This document shows, in pieces, positions 12,210 to 24,819 of a stretch of 64,000 nt of DNA. The DNA is from Blasia pusilla (Eukaryota; Marchantiophyta; Marchantiopsida; Blasiales). Each line of letters starts with the position of its first letter. The first letter of the stretch is position 1. Location: the NCBI GenBank assembly GCA_050084515.1, contig CM114271.1, forward strand, positions 50,778,001-50,842,000, read 5' to 3'. The notes beneath the pieces were generated by a model. It was not told the origin of the DNA. It was given only the letters and a program-made list of their open reading frames with translations, and searched no databases. A program made the translations under genes and the position numbers.

Positions 12210-14055
12210 TGTTCGATCGTGGATATAGCTTCTCCACATGAAGTGAACCACGTACATCTTGTATGGTTTATACGAGTGATTTTCAATTTCTTCCAACACT
12301 CTTATTGCTTTGCTCTCATACGGTGTAATTCTATATTCCTCTCATCCTATTATTCCCTTCTATGTCCCTCATTTCACTTCCTTTTGCTCCTCCTCTATGC
12401 AATCTTCACATGCTCTTACAATAAACATGGGGTTGATTCCAAATCATCACATAAAAAAAATTGCCCCACTTTGTATAGTTGGGCAGAGTTGCAATAATGT
12501 AGGTAAGGGATAAAGCCTACTTCATTAAGAAATCTTATTGTAAATCTTTTCTAAAATTATGGACAAGAAAAAAAAAGGTATTATTACAGAAGAAAAAAAA
12601 AAGCTCTAAGAAAGTAACAATATAGAATTTCTCAAGGTATAAGACGATGTTAGTTATAATATCATAAGTTGGAAAAAATTCTCTCTTTACAAATATCAAA
12701 ACTCTAGTAACTTACCGAAGAAAAATTTTCCAACTATAAATTGTCTTGTTTTGGTTGGTCAATCTCAAATTCTCAATCTAAGAAGTTGTTCCCTCTTAGA
12801 CTTTAACACATAAAATGAGCCACCCATTTTCTTAAATATGGAAAATTTAGGAGTCAAGAAGGCATTGTTGTTGCCAAAAAAATTTCAATTTTTTTTTGAA
12901 ATATCTAGTGGGCTTTGAACCTTGCTCTCTCCTACCCATGGAATGAAAATGGTATTAATTTGAAAATATCCTTTGCAATCAATAACACATAAACAAAAAC
13001 TAATGGACGTCCCATGGGACCAATAATCATGCTCCAAATTTTCATAATAAAAATTATTTTATTCCTCATATTTATAAAAAATTTACAACCCCTTTCATTA
13101 TAGATGTTTGTAAATCAAATAACCATCCTCCTTTAATATTAAATATTGAAAATATTTTTATATTTAATAAATAAAATTATTATCCCCCAAATTCAAATTT
13201 TGAGGGGTAATAAGATAAAAGTTTGAGGGGTAATAAGATCAAAATTTGGGGGATAGCGCGCCCATGATGGCGCTACCCGGCCGAGGAGGAGAGGATAGAG
13301 TTTTGGCCCGCAGGTTTTTGGCTCTTTATGCCCCCTCCTTTGTATCGTGATGGGTTTTCCCATGAAAGTTTCTATTAAAGTTTGTATTTAAATTTCAAAA
13401 TATTTTTATTTACAGCCCGTGTTACCAAAAGAAGTTCATACCCGAATCAATGAAAAAATAAAAAATTTTCTTAACAAGACAAATTAAAAATGTTATTATT
13501 AGTTAAATTAATTATCTCTGCCTCGTTTGAGAATCCGTGGATAGTTGGGGGCTGCAATTTTATTTTAAATTATGTCAAGGGCAGTCAGTACGTGGCTTGC
13601 CGACAGTCGATTCGTGAGGGGTGGGACTTGTCGGTGGGGACTTCTGACGTGGAGGATAGCTGTAAGCATTTAGGTGACGCGGACATCTCCTAGCCAAGTG
13701 TCACGTAGCGGGTCGTGGGTCATGCAGGGACCGGGAATATGGGGTTCGAAGTGATCCCGTGGATTGGCGACACATATTCTGACTAATTCCACGTCGGATG
13801 TTTCGTTGTACGTTTTCATTGTCCGGCTGACTTTCCGAGAGCCGGTTCTCAAGTTTTTTTTTTTAATTAGTATTGGGTTCTATTGAATTCACATATTTCC
13901 AAAGTTGGAAAACGTTTTTAAAAGGAAAAGGGTTTCTTAGTAAAATCTGAAAATTTTCCACTTGAATTTTAACGAGTGTGCGGGCCCCTTTCTGACGGTA
14001 TGAGTGGTAAACGAACGACATTACAACTTTCTGAAACAGTTGCTATGGCACAGTG
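12210..14055. other. Intergenic DNA with a small CpG-bearing patch
   Basis: Mostly AT-rich. At 13,172-13,255 a short inverted repeat (TATCCCCCAAATT / AAATTTGGGGGATA) brackets two copies of TTTGAGGGGTAATAAGAT. A CpG-containing patch follows (about 13,250-13,310 and 13,560-13,850) with no recognisable coding domain. Confidence 0.5.
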
Positions 14056-14061
14056 TGTTTG

Positions 14062-14202
14062 TAGTAGTGGTTGGGGAATTGTGAAGAAGTGTTGTAGATA
14101 TTTTGTGGTGGTGGCGTGTTGTTTGGAGAGTCTGTTGTAGTGGAGGTTCGGGAATTGTGAAGAAGTGCCGTAGATGGTTTGTGGTGGTGGCGTGCTAATA
14201 CA
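14062..14202. repeat. Tandem duplication, period about 76 bp, 2 copies
   Basis: GGGAATTGTGAAGAAGTG followed by TAGAT..TTTGTGGTGGTGGCGTG occurs near 14074 and again near 14150. The two copies differ by several substitutions. It is non-coding as far as I can see. Confidence 0.75.
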
Positions 14203-14209
14203 ATTTTAA

Positions 14210-14905
14210 TAAGTTGGAAGTTATGTATTTTTTTGCTATTGTGTGGATGTGTTGCTAAATTTGAAAGAAGTCCGTGGAGGTCGGGGAGCTCAGTTTAATA
14301 TGTACCGTACTTTGTGAGAAAAGACTGATTTTCCCAATAGTAGGTTTGAGTGTGGGAGAGATCAATACGGGTGGTTCTTATATAGCTGATTATGGAAGCA
14401 ATCAGACATAGGTAATGGGTGTTGAGGATCTCATTTAAGATGAAATCAATTCTAGTAAGAATATAGCAATAGCAAGCTTAATTGTGGTAGAGTGCAACAT
14501 GGGTGATGTTCAAATAATTGCTTATTGAAACAATAAAAAATTCCTAGAAATACCTAGCACATTGAGGAAGCATAGAAAGTTTAGTACTTGCATTATTTTC
14601 CTACTCAAAGTATCATGTTGTGCATGGGACAACAGTGTTGATTCAACCATTAGCGTCCATATGAAATCACAAAAGCGCGATAGGAATGGCAAGTCAGAAC
14701 TTCTCAGTACATACTGGAATGTGAAAATATGTGCAATAGAAAAGATATAGACAGCCATAGGCAGGAAAACTCAGAATCTTGTAGCATAAGGGAGGAACGT
14801 AAAACAATACGAAACACATAGATACACTGGGATATTATCCGAAAACGGACAACACTGACATTATCAATGAATCCATATCCATAGTTTATAGCTAAGTTTG
14901 CGCAA
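14210..14905. other. AT-rich intergenic DNA
   Basis: No gene, RNA gene or repeat recognised. It lies upstream of a GC-rich TIR element. Confidence 0.5.
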
Positions 14906-14911
14906 AGAAGA

Positions 14912-15390
14912 GCTTAAACATGTGGAAAATGGATATATCCATGGACATCCTCATAGGGTCCTCTGCTTGGTTTTTTTTGGTACCCCATTGGCCTACGCGA
15001 TCTCGAGATGCGGGAACGGGCTCAGATTAAGGGATGCGACAAGGAATTGGCCTGCACTGGCCTCCCTATGCCCACATTGGCTTGCACAAGGCTTGAGGCC
15101 AAGCCCGCACAAAGTTGGAAAGGCGGGCTAAGCCCGCCCTACACGGGCCAAAGCCTGCCTTGTGGGCTTGTTGCGGTCTTAGAGCAGGCGAGTCCATGCT
15201 ACAAAATGAGCAAAGGGTTTTTAGACTAGCTACGGGTTTCCTAAGCCCGGGTCTACGTTGCAGGCGTGGCAGGCTCGGGTGCGGGTTCCGCCAGCCCGGA
15301 TGCCCGCTACGGGCTTGGATGTAGGCCGTAGGTACTTGGGCGGCATGTTCGTCCCATGGACGGACTTGTCCGTTTCCATGCAACCTTGTT
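14912..15390. mobile_element. GC-rich TIR element, copy 2 (about 480 bp)
   Basis: The right end contains GGACGGACTTGTCCGTTTCC followed by ATGCAACCTTG. The left end carries an inverted, weaker version (CATGTGGAAAATGG, ATATATCCATGGACATCC). Just inside the left end, GGTTTTTTTTGGTACC matches the equivalent GGTTTCTTTGGTACC of copy 1. The interior is rich in GGGC/GCCC words. It directly abuts the first copy of the kinase-like/zinc-module family at 15,392, so it may have inserted there. Confidence 0.55.
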
Positions 15391-15391
15391 G

Positions 15392-17330
15392 CCGCCTCAT
15401 GAAGATTGTAGTCCTCATGATGAAGAGGGTGATGCAAGAAGTGAAGAACCCCATGCTACAATGCGTCGGCCAACGTCTGCCAATGTGAACAAGAAGAAGA
15501 AATTCAAAATCATCATCAATAATCAATTGAAAGCATACTTAGAAATACCATCGACAAAGATGTAAGGGAAAGCCCAAGAAGTTGCGGATTAAGGGGTCAA
15601 ATCGTGCGATTGGCACTTTTGGAGCGAAAGTGAAAGAAGATAATTTGAAGGATTGAGCCTTGTTTAAAATGGGTTTGCACGTTACGAGGACCTCTTGGCA
15701 AAGAAGAGGAAGTTATTGAGCAAGGTATCTGTCAAGCTCAAATTTGTAGAGTTAATAAAGGAGATTAAGGTTTATTATTACAATGTGAAGGATGGATCTT
15801 TGAGAACAGAGAAGAGACTCTGAATTGAAGATCAAATATCATCATGGTTGTATTCAAAACAACCAAGGCTTGATATTTCACCCAACTTTGGAATTATGGG
15901 CCCTCAGCCATAACATCATAATCAATTGTCCTCTTCTCAACTAAATGGAGGAGGGGAAGGAGGAGCTCTACAACACAAGGTGACATTCTACGAACACAAA
16001 AATTATGGATTGTCATGAGGCCTACTTTCTTCTATCAATGGAAAAGATACACATCAACATTCTGAAGAGGAGATAGGTCACTTATATGTCTTTGAAGTTT
16101 GGGTCTAGTCAAGAGTGGTGCCGTACAAGGATGTGAGAGATGTTTTGAAAAGAATGAATGCAAATCAAACTATGAGTTTTGACAAACGCAAAGAGAGTTT
16201 TGGTCGCCTTGTATATAGTGGCAGTAGTCCCAAAAACTTTTATGGGAAGAATCATACAAATAATAGTGAGGTTATTTCTCTTCTATCACAATTGGGAAGT
16301 TTAATAAAAAAATTCTCAATGAACTTTTTATTTGGAGGCTGAATTTAACATTTTGAAGGGGACGCACAAATAGTTGTGTCAAGACCACAAGAGTCTGAAG
16401 AGAGAGATGGAGAGGATTTTGAATAAGTCAATTTCCCAAGACGAGCTCCATATAAAACACAAGACAAAGAGCAATGATATAGAGCAATGGAGGAGGGAAT
16501 ATGAATATATGATGGCTATACGAGTGAGTGAGGCTTGTGGATTCAAGCCTCTTCAACCAAATTTTCGTGAGCTTATTTTGTGACCAAATCATATAAATCA
16601 TGTTATTGGCATCTATATTGTCTTGAACAAACCATGTTAGTATCACTCATGTGTCCAACTTGTATAAAACCTTGGTCATGAAGACTTTATCATCTTTTTG
16701 GCATACCTTTTTGCGCACTGGATAGTAGTGCACCAACTTCGTATCACAAGCGATCCCAAGAGTACAAGAACTTCACTTTCAATTTGGTACTTCATAGCCC
16801 TCCATCAAATTATACCCTTGAAGGGAACATAGATAGGGTTTTTCAAGGAGAAACCTCAGAGCAACAAAGAATTTTTTGGGCAATGCGATTATGGCTCCTC
16901 CGCTTCATTGAAATGTACGATCAAGGAGAGATTATTCATGAAATCGCCATAGGTCTCCAAACTCAAGAGGTGGAGAACTTCTTCTTTCAATGAGGCTTGA
17001 ATCCACAAGAAGTCCAAGATGCGCTCAATACAACTCCTTAGGTTATCTTTTACAATCATAGAAATCCATTGGTTGATGATCTAATCTTGAGGAGACTTGA
17101 AATTGATCTTGGCACCTTTCTTATGGAAAAATATTTCTCAAAGGCTAGAAGGGGCATATCCACGAGCATACCATTACCCTCGTTGAATGCACGAGGAATT
17201 GATAGGATTCTTTGAGAGAGAATGGGAGATGTTTCCAACCCAAACAACACAAGACATAGATGATGATGAAGCCAATTTTGAGTTGGAGAGCATAGTTCCT
17301 CATTGGGGGAGGGCATATGACTAGAACTAA
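15392..17330 (+). pseudogene. Unrecognised protein family, copy 1: acidic linker, coiled coil and Cys module (degraded)
   Basis: Several broken frames in order match copy 2 on the minus strand at 50.5-52.6 kb. They are: SPHDEEGDARSEEPHAT and VNKKKKFK (15.40-15.56 kb); VPYKDVRDVLKRM (16.1 kb); a coiled-coil stretch ISLLSQLGSLIKKF then LKREMERILNKSISQDEL (16.28-16.45 kb) ending EQWRREYEYMMA; a half-kept Cys module CPTCIKPWS*RLYHLFGIPF (about 16.65 kb); and a helical C-terminal region IFWAMRLWLLRFIEMYDQGE, IHEIAIGLQTQEVENFF, then IDLGTFLMEKYF (16.85-17.15 kb). In-frame stops and frameshifts are numerous, so this copy is dead. The kinase-like part seen in copy 2 is missing. No known family was recognised. 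Confidence 0.6.
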
Positions 17331-17339
17331 GGGGAAAAT

Positions 17340-18540
17340 TTATGAGACGTATGAACTGGTATTAGATAGGATGATGACGGTTAGATAGGATAAGATTATT
17401 TTTATATTTTCGTAATGTATACAAGTATGAGGACTCCTCACAATCCAAGGGTTCTATCCGTTCTCTAAAAAAGGTAAAAGATATTTTTTTGAAAGTGGTT
17501 TCATTGTACAACCATATGACCCAATATTATCCCTCTTGGGTAAAGTTAAATGCATATTTCTTCATCGAGTTCTATAGCTAGTGATTTCAATTTGGAAGTT
17601 TCAAATAGTTTGAAATTGTAAATTTTGATTTCTTCATACTACTATGGGCGTTAGCTCATTTGGAAGACCTATGAATGAGAGCTTGTTGTGAAATTTGTCC
17701 ATGAATCCAATTTATGAAGCGTTTCCAATCTTTTTTGAGCTTTATCCTATACTAAGTTGAAAACTAGGATCAAGGGAAGGTTTAATGATTCTATAAATTT
17801 CTTCATTTTTATTTTTTAATATTTTTATTTTATGATGGTAGATTTTATAAGGAGATATTTATTATTAGAGAAACAAACTTCAAAACATTTTAAATTTATT
17901 TTTCACAATAGAATCTTTCAAAGTCTCTCTCATGCTTATTATGTTTTAACGTTGTAGATTCCCTTTAGTACTTTGTCTAACATCATCTTGAAACATTCTT
18001 GACCTTAAGCTTAGTAAGCTGAAGATTTAGATTGAGTCCCAAAGTCTCAACTGGTTGTGCATTCCGTAGGTAGCCAAATAGCCGAATAGCCGTCAAGTAC
18101 TGATTGGATCAAGTCTCCCCAAGTGCGTACCGTCTCCCTTGGAATTCAAGTGGCAAGCCTCTTCCTCAAGCCTTGACCAATCTCCCTAAGTTTTTCGCTT
18201 AAACGGGAATGCTTTAACTAATTCCTCAAGGTGCCTCCCTTAGATTACAATTGAAACATGGCTAAACTAATATTATGATTCGCTCTTGCTTCAAGGACTT
18301 GAGTGGGCAAAGGGTGAGAGTTTACCCTCTTGAAGGTACTTGTGGTGTTATCTAGGGAAACCTCACCTTCTCCATTGTCCTCCTCGTGCCCTTGAATTTG
18401 GTCCCCACCCAAATGTGGTTTGTGATCCACGAATTGGAGTTTGACTAGTTATCTGTCAAAATGGCTTGGCCGAGGCTTCTTGCAACTTATGCACCTTTTG
18501 GCTTCTCAAATGTATCTTGGAGCTGCATTTCATATGTCTC
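17340..18540. other. AT-rich intergenic DNA
   Basis: Only short frames are seen, with no motif, RNA gene or repeat that I can support. Confidence 0.5.
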
Positions 18541-18548
18541 GTGGCTAA

Positions 18549-18883
18549 CAAGGTTTCACGTGGACAAAGTCTGTGTCCGTGGACATGTCCATGTCCGCGG
18601 ACTTTTGTCCGTCCTATGGAAGGACTTGTCCTTATGGGCTCCACCTTTCCCTTCTTTCTCATTTCCGTTACTTGCCATTTTGTTTCATACTCCCCATTTC
18701 TTCTTCCCTCCACCTCTACCTCCATTCCCTCCTCCCTCATTGCTCATCTCATCCTTGCCTTGCCTTCCATCATGGACTAAAAATGTGGATCCCACCTCTT
18801 GGAACCCATGTCCACGGACATATCGAGACTTGTCCATTCATGTTGTCCTAAGGAAGAACTTGCCCATTTTTGTGCAACCATGG
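18549..18883. mobile_element. TIR element, copy 3 (about 335 bp, pyrimidine-rich interior)
   Basis: The left end is CAAGGTTTCACGTGGACAAA. The right end reads TTTTTGTGCAACCATGG, whose reverse complement is CCATGGTTGCACAAAAA. GTCCGTGGACATGTCC-type words repeat inside both ends, as in copies 2, 5 and 6. The centre is C/T-rich rather than GGGC-rich and resembles copy 4 at 40.4-40.7 kb. Overlapping open frames (18,461-18,952 and others) reflect the pyrimidine-rich composition rather than a gene. Confidence 0.55.
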
Positions 18884-18889
18884 TGGCTA

Positions 18890-19955
18890 GCGCCCATCTT
18901 GCCCTCATATTTGGCATTTCATGGTTGTCTTTCCGCCCTTTGTTTTTCATGACTTTCGTGGCGTTTCGCCTATCTTGATTCCGCATTACTTTGTTTTTCA
19001 TGACTAGTCTACCTTTGTGATGCTCCTTTCTCACCTAAGGCTAATCACACGACACATGCATATCTCGCCTATCTTGGATACTCGTGACGCCTACTCGATT
19101 TTGGTGGGTCATTACAAAATCATGGCTTCGAGTCCCCTCTTGACTTTAACTTTGTAAAGCTTGATTAAAATCCCAAAATTTTAGTTTGGGCAAAATATTA
19201 ATTTAGATTTTGGAAACCATGTGAGAATTTGAGAAAGGATAGTTTGAAAATGTTGGCATAATAAATTTAATGTTCAATATTTTTTTTCAAAACCTTCTGA
19301 ATATTCGATGTAGAATTTTCTACTCGACATCTTATCATTAATATGACACATTTTTTTGAACATGACAATTGAAAACCTGAATATTCAGTTCTTTTTTCCA
19401 AAAAATTCCATACTTAATATTCTGACAAATCTTGCTTTCTATTCTATGATTTGATAGGAGATAGAGTGCAATACTCAAGATTCCTTCTTGGTGGAGCATG
19501 ATTGTTGGCTTGACGATCACTTGTAATTTTGAGAATGTAGTTGCTTGGATGTGCCTTTTTTTAAAAATTTACATTAGAAAGTCTTTCTAAAGTAAATTTC
19601 CAAAAAAAAGCACAAGGTGATTTTCCATATATGGGGGATTTGAATTGCCTTGTTGGAGATTCTCATGGAGACGCCTTTGTAGGTTTCATTATGAAATCCA
19701 TGTTCAATTGTTTGTAGTTAGATGCATGGTATGTCATTGAGTCCAAGCATTTTTCAATGGTCCTACAACACACTTGCATCCCTTTCCAAGCATAGTCTTT
19801 ACGTAACTAACATCGGCCATTGCTATGCCATCATCATGGGCATTTATTGGTTATGGTGGAGTATTTCTCAAAGTGGATTTCCCAACTACAAACTGCCATT
19901 TAAAAAACCTCATTATATTCGGGGCCATAAATAAAATTAGAGACAAAAGTGAAGA
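18890..19955. other. AT-rich intergenic DNA
   Basis: No gene recognised between the TIR element and the satellite array. Confidence 0.5.
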
Positions 19956-19959
19956 AATG

Positions 19960-21330
19960 TAAGGTTAAAACCATATACATTGACAAGATGAAAATATACA
20001 CGTCAATTTTCCTCACGAGATGGAATCGTATGGGTTCAAAAGCATCCATATATTTTGGGGATTTTGGTTAGACCTCAATTTTTGTTGTAATTTTGAAGGG
20101 AGCTTAGATATACTTTGATGAAAAAATTCCATAAATTTAAGGTCAAGATCATTTAAGGACAAGATGAAAAATTCACATATCCTATTTCCTTACAAGGTAT
20201 AATCGTGTAGGTCCTAAAACACCTATACATTTTTGGGATTTGGATTAGATTTTGCGGAAAATCCATTTCAGGTCTATTACAGAGGATTCATTTTTCAATA
20301 ATTTTTTTAATCAAGTTTTAGGTCAAGAATATGTACTTGGACGAGATGAAAAATATAAACGCCCTTTTTTCCTTTCAAGGAATAAGTGCGCAAGTTTGAA
20401 AATATTTATAAATTTAGGCTTTGGGTTAGACCTTCATTTTAATTTTTTATTGAAATTTCAGAGAGAACTTTGATACATTTGAATCAACAAGATATTCAAA
20501 TTTCAGGTCAAGGTTATATACTTGGACAAGATGAAAAATGCACATGTCCTCTTTCCTTACAAGGTTTGATCGAGCAAGTCCAAACCACTTATCTATTTTT
20601 GGGCGTTGTGTTAAATATGAATTTCCATTGAAAAATTTCAAGGAATTTAGATATACTTGTTCCACGAATTTTTGTGAATTTCACATTAGGATCATATACT
20701 TGTATAAGATAAAAAAACGTACATACCCCTTTTTCTTACAAATTTTAATCGTAAAGTGTCCAAAAACATCTCTATTTTTTTGGGCTGTGGCTTGCACTTT
20801 TTTTTTCATTGAAATTTTGCAAAGAGCGGATGTACACTTGTATTAAGAAGTGGATGAAAGTTCAAGTCAAGACAATATAGTTGGAAAAGATGATAAACAC
20901 GCGTATCCTCTTTCCTCACACAATATAATTGCATGGGTCTATTAGCACCTATATGCTTTTGGTTTAGACTTCCAATTTCATTATTTTTTCAAGAAGTTAT
21001 AATGCACTTGGATCGACAAGAAGAAAACATTTTAGATCAAAATCATATACATGGACAAGATGAAAAGTATACATACTCTATTTGCTCATAAGATGTAATC
21101 TCTCATGTCTAAAAACACCGCAACATTTTTTAACTTTTTGATTGACCTCTATTTTTTAATTGAAATTTTGGAAGCAGGTTAGATGTACTTGGAGCAAGGA
21201 GTGGGAAAAATCTATGGTCAAGAATGTATACTTCAAGAAGATGAATATTGCACTACTTGCACATATCATTTTTCCTCAGCATGATTGTTCATGTGGATCC
21301 CAAATCACTGGAAAGTAAAGGAAAATTATT
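19960..21330. repeat. Diverged satellite array A, period about 180 bp, about 8 copies
   Basis: The anchor GGACAAGATGAAAAATG or a variant occurs near 19982, 20159, 20341, 20525, 20704, 20886, 21056 and 21236, giving spacings of 177, 182, 184, 179, 182, 170 and 180. Each anchor is followed by a C/T-rich CCTCTTTCCTTACAAGG stretch, an ATCG..GGTCCAAAAACACCTA stretch and a T-rich part. Copies differ greatly, so the array is old. A further isolated unit lies near 21,745-21,860. Confidence 0.85.
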
Positions 21331-21719
21331 TCATTAGAGTAAAAGGGAAATTTTATTCCAACACTCTCTTACTATCCGTCTTTATTAACCAGTAAATTTT
21401 TTCATCTAATTTGGCTTTTAAAAATCACTTCATATCTTTTTTAGGAATTATTATGTATCTTTATGAAAGATAAACTGAAGATAGACTCCGTCTCTATCCT
21501 TAGTTCAATCTCTATCCTTGGTCTAAGTTCCAACAAGGTCTAGCCCCTAATATATCCCACCATCTCAAATATAAAGAAATTTTTTGGTTACAGTGGATCC
21601 TATAAATTAAAGCAGTTTTCTTGTTGAATCAAAGACAAATATGTGCCAAGAAGGTAAATCGAAAGGCTTCTCGAATATGAAACTTTGCAAGCAAGCTACA
21701 TGCACCATGGGGATCATGT

Positions 21720-21870
21720 CTACCCAATTTCAACTCAAGATGACATACTTGGACAAGATGACAAATGTAAAGACTCCATTTTCATTGGAGGTTTAAGGGC
21801 ACGGGTCAAACAATGAACTGATAAATTTTGAGGTTTTGGTCAAGAATAGAGCTAGTTTTTTTCCCTTGCT
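21720..21870. repeat. Orphan satellite unit intermediate between arrays A and B
   Basis: Contains CAACTCAAGATGACATACTT, GGACAAGATGACAAATG, CATTTTCATTGGAGGTTTA and CACGGGTCAAA. The order and words fit both array A (19.96-21.33 kb) and array B (48.2-49.8 kb), linking the two families. Confidence 0.6.
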
Positions 21871-21879
21871 ACTTGAAAA

Positions 21880-23250
21880 ATTCCAAGTCCATCAAAATTT
21901 CATAGTTGGGTGGATAAGCCTTGAGTAGATGATGAAATACAACAGGGAAAAAACATACATGAAAAATAGATGGAAAATAGAAGTCTCATCATATGATTTT
22001 TGTAGAAGTGTCAACTTACCGATGAAGCCATATTAATGCTAGAGATTGATAAATAATTTTTTTCTTGATTTCCCACAAGCTATATTCTCAAAAATTCTTC
22101 TAAGGCCACTTCATATTTTTTTATGAAAAGAGCTATCATTAGATTTGAAATTTTAAATTATCCTAAACAAAAGGATATGTGTTTTGAGAAAAAAAATAAA
22201 AATTTAATATTATAGATTGAGATCTAACATTATGATCATGAGCCATTGATGAAATTAAAGCTATATCTCTTATTCCAATTTATCTTTCCTTGTTAGGGTA
22301 AAAAAATACCAAATTTCGATCATTATTGAGTTCAAGAATCCATAAGAGTTTATATCAACAAAAGGACGTGCTCTTCAAAAAACCTCCCTTACAAAATTAA
22401 AACTCTCCTACTAGCCTAGTATAAGGCTAAATTTCTACAGTACACTTACCTCTTAGCCTTCTCCAACAACATAATCATCCATGCCATGTTTCGAGTCATT
22501 TCCCCTCTTTGGGTTTACACAAGCGATTTCCCCTCTTTCGGTTATTTCTATTTTATTAAAATATTGGCAAGGAAATTGAATCCAACTGTTTTATGGAGCA
22601 AGAAAGTGATACATTTTATTCTATTTTTTTTCATAAAATATCTATGTAGAGAATCTTATAGAGTATAGTGAGGATCTTCACACTTTTCCAATAATGCTTC
22701 AAGCATATCTCTTCTATTTGAAGAGTTTCTCTCTATAAAGTTAAGTTGAACTACAATTGTGTCCACTTTTTGTGCAATCTTAACTTGATATGCTTGCTTC
22801 CAATCACTTTCCAATTTTCCAAGATTTGCGGTTTCCCACTAGCATGACCCATCCTAGTTGTTTTCTTCCCCTTACATGTTCACTAACACGACTTCAATTT
22901 GAAATTCCTTTTTTTTTCTTTCTAAATTGCATCTATAACTAGGATCTAATCTTCCTCCAAATCCACAACCGTAGTCCTTTTTTTGTAATAGGGATATGTC
23001 TTGTATTATTTTGTGAGAAACACCTCTTGGTCCTTTTATTTCACCAGATCAATTGCCTCTTTTAAATTAACACAAAGTTAATTCGGTGTTCTAATGCTTT
23101 ATTTTATTGGAGATATTTTGGACACGACTTATCTCTATGTTTGTGTTCAATCACTTCAATGGATGGTTAAGTTAGTCTATTTTTTGCGTCTTTGACGAGT
23201 GATAGCGATAAACTTTGTATTATGATTTACTCATTGACATAACTAATCAA
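21880..23250. other. AT-rich intergenic DNA
   Basis: No gene, RNA gene or repeat recognised. Confidence 0.5.
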
Positions 23251-23254
23251 CATG

Positions 23255-23531
23255 CTTGTGTGATGAAAGATTTTTTAAAATTTTAACCCATTTTTCTTTC
23301 TTTAAAAAACCTTCTTCTTTTGAATTCCTAATTTAGACCTCTTCATTCAAGAATCCTCATCCTTAGGTTTTTGAGGAACCAAACAAAAGTTCCATACAAA
23401 TTCTTATTCTATCATATAAAATCATAATAAACTTTGAGAGTTTATTATTTCAATACTAATCTATATTATTATGCAAAAATTTATATACAATTATAAGAGA
23501 AATAATAAACCCTAAAGGTTTATTATGATTA

Positions 23532-23576
<45 letters not shown>

Positions 23577-23785
23577 TATTCATATTCTCCTTTTCTGCCT
23601 TAATTCAATCCTCCACTTGATTCTAAAATTTATTTCCTCCCCCCCCCGCCCCTCATCCCATCTTCCCTTGTTTTTTTTTGGAAAACCCTCAAATCCAACC
23701 TTGATCTCCTACTGCATTCCTTATTCTTGGGAAGAAAAAGGACTCATCATTAATCCCTTTCTTAATCACTTACTTCTAAATTTAC
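23255..23785 (+). repeat. Direct repeat, left copy (about 530 bp)
   Basis: Matches 26,490-26,960 in the same orientation. Shared stretches include GATGAAAGATT, TTTCTTTCTTTAAAAAACC, GACCTCTTCATTCAAGAATC, ATAAAATCATAATAAA, TTGATTCTAAAATTTATT-like and TTCCCTTGTTTTT, and GGAAAACCCTCAAATCCAA. This copy contains a (TA)n tract at 23,534-23,573 that the other lacks. Two direct repeats of this length about 2.7 kb apart could be LTRs of a non-autonomous retroelement, but I found neither a primer binding site nor clear TG..CA ends. Confidence 0.65.
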
Positions 23786-23879
23786 CTCCACACTTTGTAT
23801 ACTATGGTGGTGAGAACCTCATACAAATATAAGTAATTCTTGACTACTTTTTTTTCATTTAAGATATGCATGGGCCAAT

Positions 23880-24815
23880 GTCTTAAAATTGGATTTAGTA
23901 TTCCTCATCGCAAAATGTACAATGCAATCGTCCCCCAATCTTTCCAATTGCTACTCTTCCAATAACTTTCACGGAACCATCCCCAACGTATTGAAACCCA
24001 TTCACAATGTACTTATCACTCTAACACGATCTTGTATTATTGTTTGTTTGGCGTAACCAAAGTGTTGTTGCATGGATTCATTTGGAGTCTTTTATGACCT
24101 TATATCCTTAAAATTTCACCATAGAAAGTCCCTATACATGTTATACTCAATCGCAAATCGCTTAGATGGCCTCCTATCAGAAGGAAGTCACCACACTAGA
24201 ACCCCATTCCTACTTATTGTTGTGCTATACAATAACCTCTTCTTACGAATCTTGGATGATCTTATGCCTAACACACAAGATGATTGGGAGATAACATTTA
24301 GAAGAGAACACTACTACTTTGGCCCTTTATGATAGATACCTAGGGCAAATCCAGGTCTCTCTCGGAGCAAGCCCCCATGGAGTCGTGGTAGGAGTTCCCT
24401 TTCGGCCTAGGCCGACAGTCCTACAAATTTCTAGGTAGGGTCACAAACGGTATCTGACGCTTGACTATGAAGGAGTTTAAAAGACATCCGGCTACAGTCC
24501 TTTAATTTCCCAAGATCATCATGACCGTTTATATGGCGTAAATTTCACAGCGTATAAGGACCAGTGACCCACCTATGGTCTCCAAAATGATAACCCTGGA
24601 GTTAACATCCGAAGAATCCCGCGACCATGAAATTGCTCCATGGGAACGTGCTCTTATAGGAACTCCCTTCCCACAACCGATTTTAATTGTAAAATTTTGG
24701 CCATTGAGGGAGGTGATGTGATAAATTGGAAAGATTGGAGGACAATCATGCTGCACATTTTGAAATGGAAGTAAATGTGTCAAATTTGGCCAATTTGCAT
24801 AAAATATGCCTTAAA
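23880..24815. mobile_element. Putative small element with 39-bp inverted ends
   Basis: The sequence at 23,911-23,949, read on the minus strand, begins AATTGGAAAGATTGGGGGAC. The plus strand at 24,724-24,761 begins AATTGGAAAGATTGGAGGAC; both continue with an ATTGCAT/ATCATGCT..CACATTTT-like stretch. Weaker inverted similarity extends outward on both sides. The approximately 775-bp interior has no transposase. It lies between the two direct repeats, so it may be a nested insertion. Class not assigned. Confidence 0.5.
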
Positions 24816-24819
24816 TATA

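Noticed and set aside
18461-18952. 163-aa plus-strand frame
   Set aside because: It covers the pyrimidine-rich interior of TIR element copy 3, and several frames are open at once.
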